Origin: Cellulosimicrobium funkei
GTDB taxonomy: Bacteria; Actinomycetota; Actinomycetes; Actinomycetales; Cellulomonadaceae
Length of the DNA: 62,103 bases
Direction of reading: 5' to 3'
Assembly (NCBI RefSeq): GCF_001019615.1
Contig: NZ_JNBQ01000019.1
Span: 1-62,103, forward strand
The notes below the pieces were generated by a model. That model made no database searches, was not told where the DNA came from, and saw nothing but the letters and a program-made list of their open reading frames with translations. A program made the position numbers and the translations under genes. Below are positions 49,435 through 57,380 of the stretch, in pieces; position 1 is the stretch's first letter, and every line of letters begins with the position of its first letter.

Positions 49435-50805
49435 ATGACCGACGAGCAGCACGTCCTGCGACCGACCTACACGCGAGCCGGTGTGCGGGCGGTCGCGCCA
49501 CGTTTCACCCTGCCGGACGCGGAGATGGAGCCGACGTCCGCCTACCAGGTGGTTCACGACGAGGTGATGCTCGACGGCAACTCGCGCCTCAACCTCGCGA
49601 CGTTCGTCGCGACGTGGATGGGCGACGAGGCGGACCGGCTCTACGCCGAGGTCTACGACAAGAACATGGTGGACAAGGACGAGTACCCGCGCACGGCGGC
49701 GGTCGAGGAGAACTGCTGGCGCATCCTCGCGTCGCTGTGGAACGTGCCCGACGTGAAGGCGTGCATCGGCACGTCGACCATCGGGTCGTCCGAGGCGTGC
49801 ATGCTCGGGGGCCTGGCGCTGAAGCGGCGGTGGCAGCTCGCGCGCCGGGCGGCGGGCAAGCCGGCGGACCGGCCGAACCTCATCATGAGCTCGGCCGTGC
49901 AGGTGTGCTGGGAGAAGTTCTGCAACTACTTCGAGGTCGAGGCGCGGTACGTGCCCATCACCGAGGAGCACCCGTGCCTCGACGGCAGCGACCTCGAGAA
50001 GTACGTCGACGAGAACACGATCGGCGTCGTCGCGATCATGGGCGTGACGTACACGGGCATGTACGAGCCCGTGCAGGAGATCGCCGCGGCGCTGGACGCC
50101 CTCCAGGAGCGCACCGGCCTCGACGTCCCGATCCACGTCGACGGCGCGTCCGGCGCCATGATCGCGCCGTTCCTCCAGCCGGAGATCGAGTGGGACTTCC
50201 GCCTGGAGCGCGTGCACTCGATCAGCACGTCGGGGCACAAGTACGGGCTCGTGTACCCCGGGGTCGGCTGGGTCGTGTGGCGCACGCTCGACGCCCTGCC
50301 CGAGGAGCTGATCTTCCGCGTGAGCTACCTCGGCGGGAACATGCCGACGCTCGCCCTCAACTTCTCGCGCCCGGGCGCCCAGGTGCTGCTCCAGTACTTC
50401 CAGTTCCTGCGGCTCGGCCGGGAGGGCTACACCGCGATCCAGCAGGAGTGCCAGGACGTCGCGAAGTACCTCGCGCACGGGATCGAGGCGCTCGGCGCGT
50501 TCGAGCTGTGGAACGACGGGTCGGACATCCCCGTGTTCGCGTGGCGCCTCAAGCCGGGCCACACCGAGAACTGGGACCTCTATCACCTCTCGGACCGGCT
50601 GCGCATGAAGGGCTGGCTGGTCCCCGCCTACCCGATGCCCGACAACCTCGCGGACCTCACCGTGCAACGGATCGTCGTGCGCAACGGCGTGAGCCGCGAC
50701 CTCGCCGACGACCTCCTGGAGGACATCCGGGTCGAGACGGAGTGGCTCGACGGGCTCACGTCGCCCATGCCCGCCGAGGGCCGGCGCTCGGGCTTCCACC
50801 ACTGA
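49435..50805 (+). CDS. gadB: Glutamate decarboxylase
   Basis: A 456-aa PLP enzyme converting glutamate to GABA with consumption of a proton, a standard acid-stress defence. The PLP lysine is Lys269 in S-G-H-K-Y-G, and Asp236 in H-V-D-G-A-S-G contacts the cofactor ring. GGAAGGAACC precedes the ATG. No glutamate/GABA antiporter (GadC) is next to it. The glutaminase at 27686 could supply substrate, but that is speculation. Confidence 0.95.
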   Translation: MTDEQHVLRPTYTRAGVRAVAPRFTLPDAEMEPTSAYQVVHDEVMLDGNSRLNLATFVATWMGDEADRLYAEVYDKNMVDKDEYPRTAAVEENCWRILASLWNVPDVKACIGTSTIGSSEACMLGGLALKRRWQLARRAAGKPADRPNLIMSSAVQVCWEKFCNYFEVEARYVPITEEHPCLDGSDLEKYVDENTIGVVAIMGVTYTGMYEPVQEIAAALDALQERTGLDVPIHVDGASGAMIAPFLQPEIEWDFRLERVHSISTSGHKYGLVYPGVGWVVWRTLDALPEELIFRVSYLGGNMPTLALNFSRPGAQVLLQYFQFLRLGREGYTAIQQECQDVAKYLAHGIEALGAFELWNDGSDIPVFAWRLKPGHTENWDLYHLSDRLRMKGWLVPAYPMPDNLADLTVQRIVVRNGVSRDLADDLLEDIRVETEWLDGLTSPMPAEGRRSGFHH

Positions 50806-50810
50806 CGGTC

Positions 50811-51464
50811 GTGGACCGGCGGGAGCGTCGTCTGCGGCGCGAGGCGTGGGGGTTCGCGGTCGGGTCGCTGTGCTTCCTCGTCGGGGCGCTCCCGCCCTAC
50901 GCCGACGCCGTCGGCGCGGTGGCCACGAACGTCACGTTCGTCGTCGGCGCGGTGTTCTTCACCGCCGCCGCGTTCGTGCAGCTCGGCCTGAGCGGGCGGC
51001 GCCCGCCGCGCGCCGGGACGCACCCGGCCGACCGCTGGGACTGGTGGGCCGCGGCCGTCCAGCTCGTCGGGACGCTGTGCTTCAACGTGAGCACGATCGC
51101 GGCGCTGGTGGCGGCGGTCGACGACCCGACCGCGCTCGGCGCGGGCTGGAAGCCCGACGCCTACGGCTCCGTCGCGTTCCTCGTGTCCTCCGCGTTCGCC
51201 GTCGTCGCGACGCGTGACCGCGGGCACCTGTGGGACGTCGACGCGCGCACGTGGCACGGCACGTGGCTCAACCTGCTCGGTTCCGTCGCGTTCGGCGTGT
51301 CGGCGGTCGGGGCGTACGTCTCGCCCGCCACGGGCACCTACGTGAGCGAGTGGTGGGACGACGCCGGCACGCTCGTCGGAGCGGTGTGCTTCCTCGTCGC
51401 GGCGCTGCTGTCGCGGCGGTCGGTCGACGCACCCGCGCCGAGCGACGCGCTCCCGGCCGGGTGA
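50811..51464 (+). CDS. YrhK-like membrane protein
   Basis: A 217-aa protein with about six hydrophobic segments, including two copies of a G-S-L-C-F-L-V-G-A-L-P-P-Y / V-V-G-A-V-F-F-T-A-A pattern typical of YrhK-like domains. GTG start five bases after the gadB stop, so it is cotranscribed and probably linked to the same stress response. Function unknown. Confidence 0.75.
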   Translation: MDRRERRLRREAWGFAVGSLCFLVGALPPYADAVGAVATNVTFVVGAVFFTAAAFVQLGLSGRRPPRAGTHPADRWDWWAAAVQLVGTLCFNVSTIAALVAAVDDPTALGAGWKPDAYGSVAFLVSSAFAVVATRDRGHLWDVDARTWHGTWLNLLGSVAFGVSAVGAYVSPATGTYVSEWWDDAGTLVGAVCFLVAALLSRRSVDAPAPSDALPAG

Positions 51465-51534
51465 CGCACGTCAGGGGTGCATCGCTCGGCCGGGAGCGCA
51501 GCGCTCGCCGGGGCGCACGGGGGTCGGCGCGGGA

Positions 51535-52209
51535 TCAGCTCCGGCGCGAGCGTCGCGACAGGAGCACGATGGCGGCGCCCACCACGGCGAGCCCCGCGGC
51601 GAGGGCCGCGTACAGCCCGACCGTCGCACCGGTCTCCGCGAGGCTCGGGTTCTGCGCGGACGCGCTCACCTCGTTCGACACGGGGGCGACGCCGGCCGGG
51701 TCGTCGCGCCCAGGCGGGTTCGTCGCGCAGTCGGGCGAGGAGGGCGGGTAGACCGTCGTCACCAAGACGTGCGGGTTGACCTCGAAGCTCACGTCGACGG
51801 CGGGGCGCACCCAGCCGTACTCGTCGCCCTCGACCCACTCGCCGTCCTCGAGGCGCCACCCCGGCCAGTCGACGCCCTTGCCCTCGTCGTCCACGACGGC
51901 GCCCGGCCACAGCAGGCGGCCCTGGAGCGGCAGCCCGGACCGGACGACGCTCTCGCCGTCGGGGTTGATCCAGGTGACCGTCACGGTGTCGTGGTCGGTG
52001 CCCTCGACCTCGATCGCGTAGTCGAGGTACGCGGCGTCCTGCTCGCACGCCGAGACGAGCGTCGTGAGGCGCATCGACGGCTGGGACGGCACGTAGGTGT
52101 CGTCCTCGGCGGCGTGGGCGGCCGGGCCGGCGAGCAGCGCGGCGGAGGCGGCGAGGGCGGCGGCTGTGGTGGCCCGCACGAGGGTGCGGCGGCCGGTCGT
52201 GGTGCTCAT
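51535..52209 (-). CDS. Secreted wall-anchored protein with LAETG sortase signal
   Basis: A 224-aa protein with a twin-Arg-containing but Sec-like signal peptide (about 1-36, ending A-H-A-A), a beta-rich domain of about 130 residues with one Cys pair, and a C-terminal L-A-E-T-G followed by a hydrophobic span and R-R-S-R-R-S. LAxTG is the sorting motif of actinobacterial class E sortases, so the protein should be covalently attached to peptidoglycan. No sortase gene is in the window. The ATG at 52209 is 14 codons upstream of the signal core. Confidence 0.82.
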   Translation of the reverse strand: MSTTTGRRTLVRATTAAALAASAALLAGPAAHAAEDDTYVPSQPSMRLTTLVSACEQDAAYLDYAIEVEGTDHDTVTVTWINPDGESVVRSGLPLQGRLLWPGAVVDDEGKGVDWPGWRLEDGEWVEGDEYGWVRPAVDVSFEVNPHVLVTTVYPPSSPDCATNPPGRDDPAGVAPVSNEVSASAQNPSLAETGATVGLYAALAAGLAVVGAAIVLLSRRSRRS

Positions 52210-52347
52210 GGTCGTTCCCGTCGGGTCGTGGTCGGTCGAGCGCGACGGGTACCGTCCTGAGGGCGCGACCGTGCCACCGCCGGACGGGCGGTTCGGGGCA
52301 GCAAGGGCGCGGGCGTGTCGGACGCGTGAGGCGGCACCGCCGTGATC

Positions 52348-52391
52348 GCCGGTGCCCGTACTGGCAGGGGGCTGAGCGTACGGGCACCGGC
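52348..52391 (-). promoter_or_regulatory. 14-bp hairpin at the 5' end of the LAETG mRNA
   Basis: GCCGGTGCCCGTAC (52348-52361) pairs perfectly with 52378-52391 across a 16-nt loop. The presumed start point of the LAETG transcript lies within a few bases of 52391, so the hairpin would form the very 5' end and could stabilise the mRNA. It could instead terminate transcripts arriving from the DinB gene. Confidence 0.55.
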
Positions 52392-52412
52392 TGGCCCCCA
52401 CGCTAGACAGCC

Positions 52413-52432
52413 AACTGGACGGGCGTCCAGTT
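52413..52432. promoter_or_regulatory. TetR-type operator upstream of the LAETG gene
   Basis: AACTGGAC-GGGC-GTCCAGTT, a perfect 8-bp inverted repeat with 4-bp centre, overlaps the expected -35 position relative to the minus-strand -10 at 52405-52400. The form is typical of TetR/AcrR operators. No TetR gene is present in this window. Confidence 0.6.
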
Positions 52433-52454
52433 CGATCGCGGGTGAATCCCGGCC

Positions 52455-52514
52455 GTCGAGAACCACATCCGTGTCGTTATCCGGCCGAAAGTGACAGCCA
52501 GGTCGTGGTCGACG
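52455..52514 (+). repeat. Dispersed repeat family 2, copy R3 (diverged)
   Basis: About 60 bp match R1 (reverse complement) at roughly 42/60 and also R2, in the same order and with the same internal spacing: the block ending GTCGTTATCCGG, then a variable stretch, then AGGTCGTGGTCGACG. It lies just downstream of the DinB gene's end. Confidence 0.5.
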
Positions 52515-52527
52515 ACCCGCGTGCGGC

Positions 52528-53043
52528 TCAGGCGCGACCCGTGCGCTCGAGGACGCCCCGCACGAAGGCGGCCTGGCCCGCGTGCTGGAGGCTGTCCACC
52601 GCGACGCTCACGAGCCGGACGCCGAGCGTGACCGGCGGGTCCCACGCCTCGTCGACGACGCGGTCGAGGTCCTCGTCGGTCAGCGCGGCGAGCACGTCCT
52701 GGGACTCGACCTGGACGGCGTGCACATAGCCGAGCAGGAGGTCGTCGCTCGCACGCACCCGACCGACGTCGGCGGCGGACTGCCCGTAGCCCGTCGCCCC
52801 GTCGTCGAACGGCAGGTCGAACCGGCGTGCCCAGCCGTCGCGCGTCCACACCTGCTCCCGGCCGACGGCGGCGGCGACCTGCGCGTCCTGGCCCCGGGCG
52901 AGGTGCCACGCGAGCCAGGCGATCGTGTTGGCGCGCGGGTCCAGGCGCGCGGTCAGCGCGTCCTCCCCGAGACCGTCGACGGCGCGCGTCGCCGTCGGTC
53001 CGATCCGGCCGAACAGGTCCTCCAGCAGCGTGCGCGCCTCCAC
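52528..53043 (-). CDS. DinB-like (DUF664, mycothiol-dependent type) protein
   Basis: A 171-aa four-helix protein: N-T-I-A-W-L-A-W-H-L-A-R-G-Q-D, then Y-V-H-A-V-Q-V-E-S-Q and a late S-V-A-V-D-S-L-Q-H-A-G-Q-A-A-F-V-R-G. The three His residues spaced like this form the metal site of DinB/YfiT and mycothiol S-transferase-like enzymes, suggesting thiol-dependent detoxification. GTG start at 53043 with GAGGGAGA upstream. The upstream in-frame extension to 53274 lacks family character. Confidence 0.8.
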   Translation of the reverse strand: MEARTLLEDLFGRIGPTATRAVDGLGEDALTARLDPRANTIAWLAWHLARGQDAQVAAAVGREQVWTRDGWARRFDLPFDDGATGYGQSAADVGRVRASDDLLLGYVHAVQVESQDVLAALTDEDLDRVVDEAWDPPVTLGVRLVSVAVDSLQHAGQAAFVRGVLERTGRA

Positions 53044-53286
53044 CGTGTCTCCCTCTCGCCGGGGCCCCGGGTCGTCCGCGGCCGATGTGGTTGCCCCTGG
53101 CAGCGTCTCCCGGAGTGGTCGTCGCTCGCGACCCGAACGGGCGATCACCGGGTCACGGAGCGGGATGGCGCGGGTGAAAGCGCAGGTCCCGGCCTCGTGG
53201 TCGAGCCCTCGCCCTGCGGACGCCATCCCCACGTGATAGATGTCGAGAGGTCGCGTCACGACGAGGATGACCAAGCAGGGGGATTA

Positions 53287-54525
53287 ATGACGACGACCGA
53301 CGCGCTCGATGCCGAGCACGCCAGGCTCCTCGCGCTCCAGCGGCTCGGGGTGCTGGACAGCACCCCCGAGGAGCGCTTCGACCGGGTCACGAGGCTCGCG
53401 CAGCGCCTCTTCGGCGTCCCCACGGTGAGCATCACCCTCGTGGACGCGGACCGGCAGTGGCGGAAGGCGTTCGTCGGCCTCGACGGGCCGGTCGCGCAGC
53501 GCGAGGGCGCGTTCTGCGACGTGACGATCCGCGCGAACCGGACGCTCGTCGTCGAGGACGCGGCCGCGGACGACCGCTTCGCCGACAACCCGTTCGTCGT
53601 GGGCGACCCGCACCTGCGCTTCTACGCGGGCCACCCCATCGCGGCGCCGGGCGGCGAGCTGGTCGGGACGCTCTGCGTCATCGACACCCGACCGCGTCGG
53701 TTCGACGACGGGGACCGGTCGCTGCTGCGCGACCTGGCGCTGTGGGTCCAGGGAGAGCTGCAGCACGACGTCGAGCTCGACCGGGCGGGGGCGGTGCAGC
53801 GGGGTCTCCTCCCGCGTCGGCCGCCGGAGCTCGACGGGTTTCGCGTCGCAGCCCGGTGCGTGCCGGCCCGCGGGGTCGGGGGCGACTTCTACGACTGGTG
53901 CGCCACGGCGGACGGCGCGGGGTTCGTGGTCGCGGACGTCATGGGCAAGGGCATGTCTGCCGCGATCGTCGCGGCCTCGGCCCGGGCGGCGCTGCGGACG
54001 GCGCTGCGATCGCCGTCCCTCGCGGCCGGGGTGGAGGCTGCGGACGACCTCCTGACGACCGATCTCGAGGAGGTCGGGTCGTTCGTGACCGCATGGTGCG
54101 CGACGGTCGACCGGGACAGCGGCCTGGTCACCTACGTCGACGCGGGCCACGGGCTGGCGAGCGTCCTGCGGACCGACGGCGGCATCGAGCGGCTCGAGGC
54201 GGACGGCATGCCGCTCGGTGTGTCGCCCGGGGCGTCTCGTGCACGCCACCGCGTCCAGCTGCGTCCTGGGGACCGGCTCGTGGTGGTGAGCGACGGCCTG
54301 GTCGACCTGCTCGCGGACCTCGGTGTCCCCGGCGGCGACCCACGGCTCGTCGACCCCGAGGTCGCGCTGCCGGTGCCGGACGGGCCGCGCCTCTCGCGGG
54401 TCGCGCGCGACGTGCGCCGTGCACCGGACGCCGGGGCGACGCTCGCGGCGCTGCTCGGGCTCGCCGACGGCACGTTCGTCGGCGACGACCTCACCATCCT
54501 GGTGCTCGAGCGGGTCGCCTCGTGA
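53287..54525 (+). CDS. GAF-PP2C (SpoIIE-type) phosphatase, first gene of the polysaccharide switch operon
   Basis: A 412-aa protein with an N-terminal GAF domain (about 10-160, R-L-G-V-L-D-S-T-P-E-E-R-F-D and F-C-D-V-T-I-R) and a PP2C domain (about 175-410: V-G-G-D-F-Y-D-W, V-A-D-V-M-G-K-G-M-S-A, V-V-S-D-G-L-V-D-L, G-D-D-L-T-I-L). Family knowledge predicts dephosphorylation of a STAS protein, here probably the one encoded two genes downstream. The GAF domain may sense a small ligand or redox state. AGGGGG precedes the ATG; the stop overlaps the next GTG. Confidence 0.88.
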   Translation: MTTTDALDAEHARLLALQRLGVLDSTPEERFDRVTRLAQRLFGVPTVSITLVDADRQWRKAFVGLDGPVAQREGAFCDVTIRANRTLVVEDAAADDRFADNPFVVGDPHLRFYAGHPIAAPGGELVGTLCVIDTRPRRFDDGDRSLLRDLALWVQGELQHDVELDRAGAVQRGLLPRRPPELDGFRVAARCVPARGVGGDFYDWCATADGAGFVVADVMGKGMSAAIVAASARAALRTALRSPSLAAGVEAADDLLTTDLEEVGSFVTAWCATVDRDSGLVTYVDAGHGLASVLRTDGGIERLEADGMPLGVSPGASRARHRVQLRPGDRLVVVSDGLVDLLADLGVPGGDPRLVDPEVALPVPDGPRLSRVARDVRRAPDAGATLAALLGLADGTFVGDDLTILVLERVAS

Positions 54526-56537
54526 GGGGCTCCGCGCGGCGGCTCGTCGTGATCCGCGTGCTCGTCGTCCTCGCGCTGCTCACCGGCGTCAACTACGTCG
54601 CGTGGCGGTGGCTCGACTCGGTCGCGTGGTCGGCCTGGTGGATCGCGGTCCCGCTCGTGCTCGCCGAGACCTACAGCCTCGTGGACACCGCCCTCTTCGG
54701 CGTGACGATGTGGCGTCTGCGCGAGCGCGGCGAACCGCCTCCCGCCCCCGGGGGCGTCACGGTCGACGTGTTCGTCACGACCTACGACGAGCCGGAGGAG
54801 CTCGTGCTCGCGACGGCGCGCGCGGCGCGCGAGATCCGGTACCCGCACCGCACGTGGATCCTCGACGACGGGGCCCGGGAGAGCATGCGGGCGACCGCCC
54901 GCGAGGCGGGCGTCGGCTACCTCACGCGGACCGAGAGCTGGGCGGGCAAACCGCGGCACGCCAAGGCGGGCAACCTCAACAACGCGCTCTTCCAGACCGA
55001 CGGCGAGCTGCTCCTCGTCCTGGATGCCGACCAGGTCCCCGACCCGGCGATCCTCGACCGGACCGTGGGGTACTTCGCCGAGGACGAGAGCGTCGCGATC
55101 GTCCAGACGCCCCAGTACTTCGTCAACGTCGACGACGCCGACCCGCTCGGGAGCCAGGCACCGCTGTTCTACGGTCCGATCCAGCAGGGCAAGGACGGGT
55201 GGAACGCCGCGTTCTTCTGCGGCTCCAACGCCGTGCTGCGGCGCGAGGCCCTCATGCAGCTGGGCGTCGTCGGGTACGTGCGCGGCGTGACGAGCGGTGT
55301 GCGCCGCGCGCTGCGCACGGCCGGTTCCGTGCTCGCGCGCGCCGCGCGCTCGCCGGAGGCGTCCGACCCGGCGGTCCGCAGCGCCATCGCCCGGCTGCGC
55401 GCCGAGGCGGACGAGGCGCGCCGGGCGATCGCGGCCGGCGAGCCCGTCGCGGACGTCACCTACCGGTTCCAGCGCCGCGTGGACGAGGCCTCGCGCGACG
55501 TCGTCACCGGTCAGGTCGACACGTTGCGCGCGGAGCTGGCGGCGGTGGAGCCCGAGCTCGTGTCCGCGGGGCCGCTCCAGGTCGACGACGAGATCGGCCG
55601 GCTCGTCGTGGACGAGGAGGCGCTCGACCGGCTCGCGCGTCGCGACCTCTCGCCGCTCGTGGCCGTCGAGGCCGTGCGCCGGCTCGCGGACGCCGTCGAC
55701 GTCGGTCGGAGCGACGAGGCCCAGCCGGTGATGCCCATGGCGACGATCTCGGTCACCGAGGACATGGCGACCGCGATGCGGCTCCACGCTCTCGGGTGGC
55801 GTTCGGTGTACCACCACGAGGTGCTCGCGCACGGCCTCGCGCCCGAGGACATGCCGACGATGCTGCAGCAGCGCCTCCGGTGGGCCCAGGGCACGGTGCA
55901 GGTGATGCTCCGGGAGAACCCCCTCACCCTGCGAGGTCTGCGGACCGGCCAGCGCCTCATGTACCTCGCGACGATGTGGAGCTACCTCGCCGGGTTCGCC
56001 GCGCTGGCCTACCTCGCCGCACCCATGGTGTACCTCTGCTTCGGCATCCTGCCCGTCCAGGCGTTCGGGACCGACTTCTTCGTCCGGTTCGTGCCGTACT
56101 TCGTGCTCAACCAGCTCCTGTTCGTGGTCGTCGCGCGCGGTGTGCGGACGTGGCGCGGGCAGCAGTACTCGCTCGCGCTGTTCCCGGTGTGGATCCGGGC
56201 GTGCTGGACCGCGTTCGCGAACGTCGTCCTCGGGCGCCCGCTCGGCTTCGTGGTGACGCCCAAGACCCGGACCGGTGCGCACCGTCCCGCGTGGCGCACC
56301 ATCTGGCCGCAGCTGACGGCCATGGTCCTGCTCGTCGTCTCCGCCGTCGTCGGCACGGTGCGCCTCGTCGCCTTCGACGCGGACCTCGGCGCGACGCTCG
56401 TCACCCTCGCCTGGGTGGCGTACGACCTCGCGGTGCTCGGGGTGCTCGTCCCGGCCGCGCGGTACTCCGGTCCCCGCTCGCCGCGCGAGCCGGAGCCGGA
56501 GACGATGATGACCGGCCGACGGACGGAGGACCCGTGA
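54522..56537 (+). CDS. Cellulose-synthase-like processive glycosyltransferase
   Basis: A 671-aa inner-membrane GT2. Two transmembrane segments (about 9-31, 40-64), catalytic motifs D-D-G (116-118), D-A-D (168-170), T-E-D (412-414) and Q-Q-R-L-R-W (449-454), then about four transmembrane segments. This is the BcsA/processive synthase layout without a PilZ domain, so it should polymerise and export a beta-glycan. An extra helical, charged stretch of about 150 residues (250-405) separates D-A-D from T-E-D. Genes on both sides are signalling proteins coupled to it by start-stop overlaps. Confidence 0.88.
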   Translation: MRGSARRLVVIRVLVVLALLTGVNYVAWRWLDSVAWSAWWIAVPLVLAETYSLVDTALFGVTMWRLRERGEPPPAPGGVTVDVFVTTYDEPEELVLATARAAREIRYPHRTWILDDGARESMRATAREAGVGYLTRTESWAGKPRHAKAGNLNNALFQTDGELLLVLDADQVPDPAILDRTVGYFAEDESVAIVQTPQYFVNVDDADPLGSQAPLFYGPIQQGKDGWNAAFFCGSNAVLRREALMQLGVVGYVRGVTSGVRRALRTAGSVLARAARSPEASDPAVRSAIARLRAEADEARRAIAAGEPVADVTYRFQRRVDEASRDVVTGQVDTLRAELAAVEPELVSAGPLQVDDEIGRLVVDEEALDRLARRDLSPLVAVEAVRRLADAVDVGRSDEAQPVMPMATISVTEDMATAMRLHALGWRSVYHHEVLAHGLAPEDMPTMLQQRLRWAQGTVQVMLRENPLTLRGLRTGQRLMYLATMWSYLAGFAALAYLAAPMVYLCFGILPVQAFGTDFFVRFVPYFVLNQLLFVVVARGVRTWRGQQYSLALFPVWIRACWTAFANVVLGRPLGFVVTPKTRTGAHRPAWRTIWPQLTAMVLLVVSAVVGTVRLVAFDADLGATLVTLAWVAYDLAVLGVLVPAARYSGPRSPREPEPETMMTGRRTEDP

Positions 56538-56869
56538 AGCTCGACGTGACACCGCTCGACGAGGCAGGGGCGGTGATCGTGCCCCGCGGACGGCTCACGC
56601 TCACCACCGCCCCGCAGCTGCGCGACGCGGTCACCGACCTGGTCGACGCGGGCCGGACACGGCTCGTCGTCGACCTCGGCAGCCTGGAGTTCGTGGACTC
56701 CTCGGGCCTCGGAGCGCTGGTGGGCGGGCTGCGGACCACCCGGGCGGCCGGCGGAGACCTGCGGCTCGCGAACGCGGCTCCCCAGGTCGCGACCGTCCTC
56801 CGGCTCACCAACCTCGACCGCGTCCTGCGCGTGCACGACGACGCGGCGACCGCCTTCTCCGACGGGTGA
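56534..56869 (+). CDS. STAS-domain anti-anti-sigma-type protein
   Basis: A 111-aa single STAS domain. The phosphorylation site lies in F-V-D-S-S-G-L-G-A-L (Ser at about 58-59), as in SpoIIAA/RsbV. Its phosphorylated form would be inactive until treated by the PP2C protein at 53287. GTG start overlaps the glycosyltransferase stop; GGAGGAC precedes it. Confidence 0.92.
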   Translation: MKLDVTPLDEAGAVIVPRGRLTLTTAPQLRDAVTDLVDAGRTRLVVDLGSLEFVDSSGLGALVGGLRTTRAAGGDLRLANAAPQVATVLRLTNLDRVLRVHDDAATAFSDG

Positions 56870-56876
56870 CCCGCGC

Positions 56877-57323
56877 GTGGACCCGCAGGGCGACGCCCCG
56901 CTCGTCGTGCTGAGCGCGACGGCGGTCCCGCCATGGCTCGACGCGTTGCCCGACGCGTTCGCGGTGCTCTGGAACCGCGCGCCGTGGGTCCCTGCCGACG
57001 ACCGCCTCGCCGTCGAGTTGGCGACGACCGAGATCGCCGCGAACATCGTGCGGCACTCCCCGGCACCCGAGTCGGTCGAGGTCCGGGCCGAGCTCGATGC
57101 CGGGGAAGGGCGCGTCGTCGTGGTGCTGCGGGACACGGCACCCGCCGCCGACGTCGACCTCGACCGCGCGATGCCGCCTGCCGACGCCGAGTCCGGACGC
57201 GGCCTCGCCCTCGCCCGGGCCTGCGTCGACCGGCTCGAGCACCGGTGGATCGCGGGGACGGCCGGCAACGAGTGGCTGCTGGAGCGTCGGGTGCGCCCCG
57301 CCGGAGGCGCTCGAGACCGTTAG
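56877..57323 (+). CDS. Anti-sigma-type serine kinase (HATPase_c)
   Basis: A 148-aa GHKL ATPase of the RsbW/SpoIIAB type. The N-box is L-A-T-T-E-I-A-A-N-I-V-R-H-S (about 43-56), with D-T-A-P-A and G-R-G-L-A-L-A-R-A as later ATP-lid boxes. It should phosphorylate the STAS protein and bind an unknown client, either a sigma factor or the glycosyltransferase. GTG start seven bases after the STAS stop. No sigma factor gene is adjacent. Confidence 0.88.
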   Translation: MDPQGDAPLVVLSATAVPPWLDALPDAFAVLWNRAPWVPADDRLAVELATTEIAANIVRHSPAPESVEVRAELDAGEGRVVVVLRDTAPAADVDLDRAMPPADAESGRGLALARACVDRLEHRWIAGTAGNEWLLERRVRPAGGARDR

Positions 57324-57380
57324 CGTGGGTCCGTCCCTCGCGCGCCGACCCGCGCGCTGCCGCGGCCGCCGGAGGTGCCG

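Larger units (their letters stand above)
52210..52527. other. 318-bp intergenic region with control elements and a repeat
   Basis: No gene. From left to right it holds the long 5' leader of the LAETG gene, a strong hairpin (52348-52391), a -10 on the minus strand (TAGCGT, 52405-52400), a TetR-type palindrome and repeat copy R3. Confidence 0.7.

Noticed and set aside
57321-57326. TAGCGT overlapping the kinase stop codon considered as a firm promoter for the antiporter.
   Set aside because: The -10 is good but no convincing -35 was found, so it is mentioned only with the gene.
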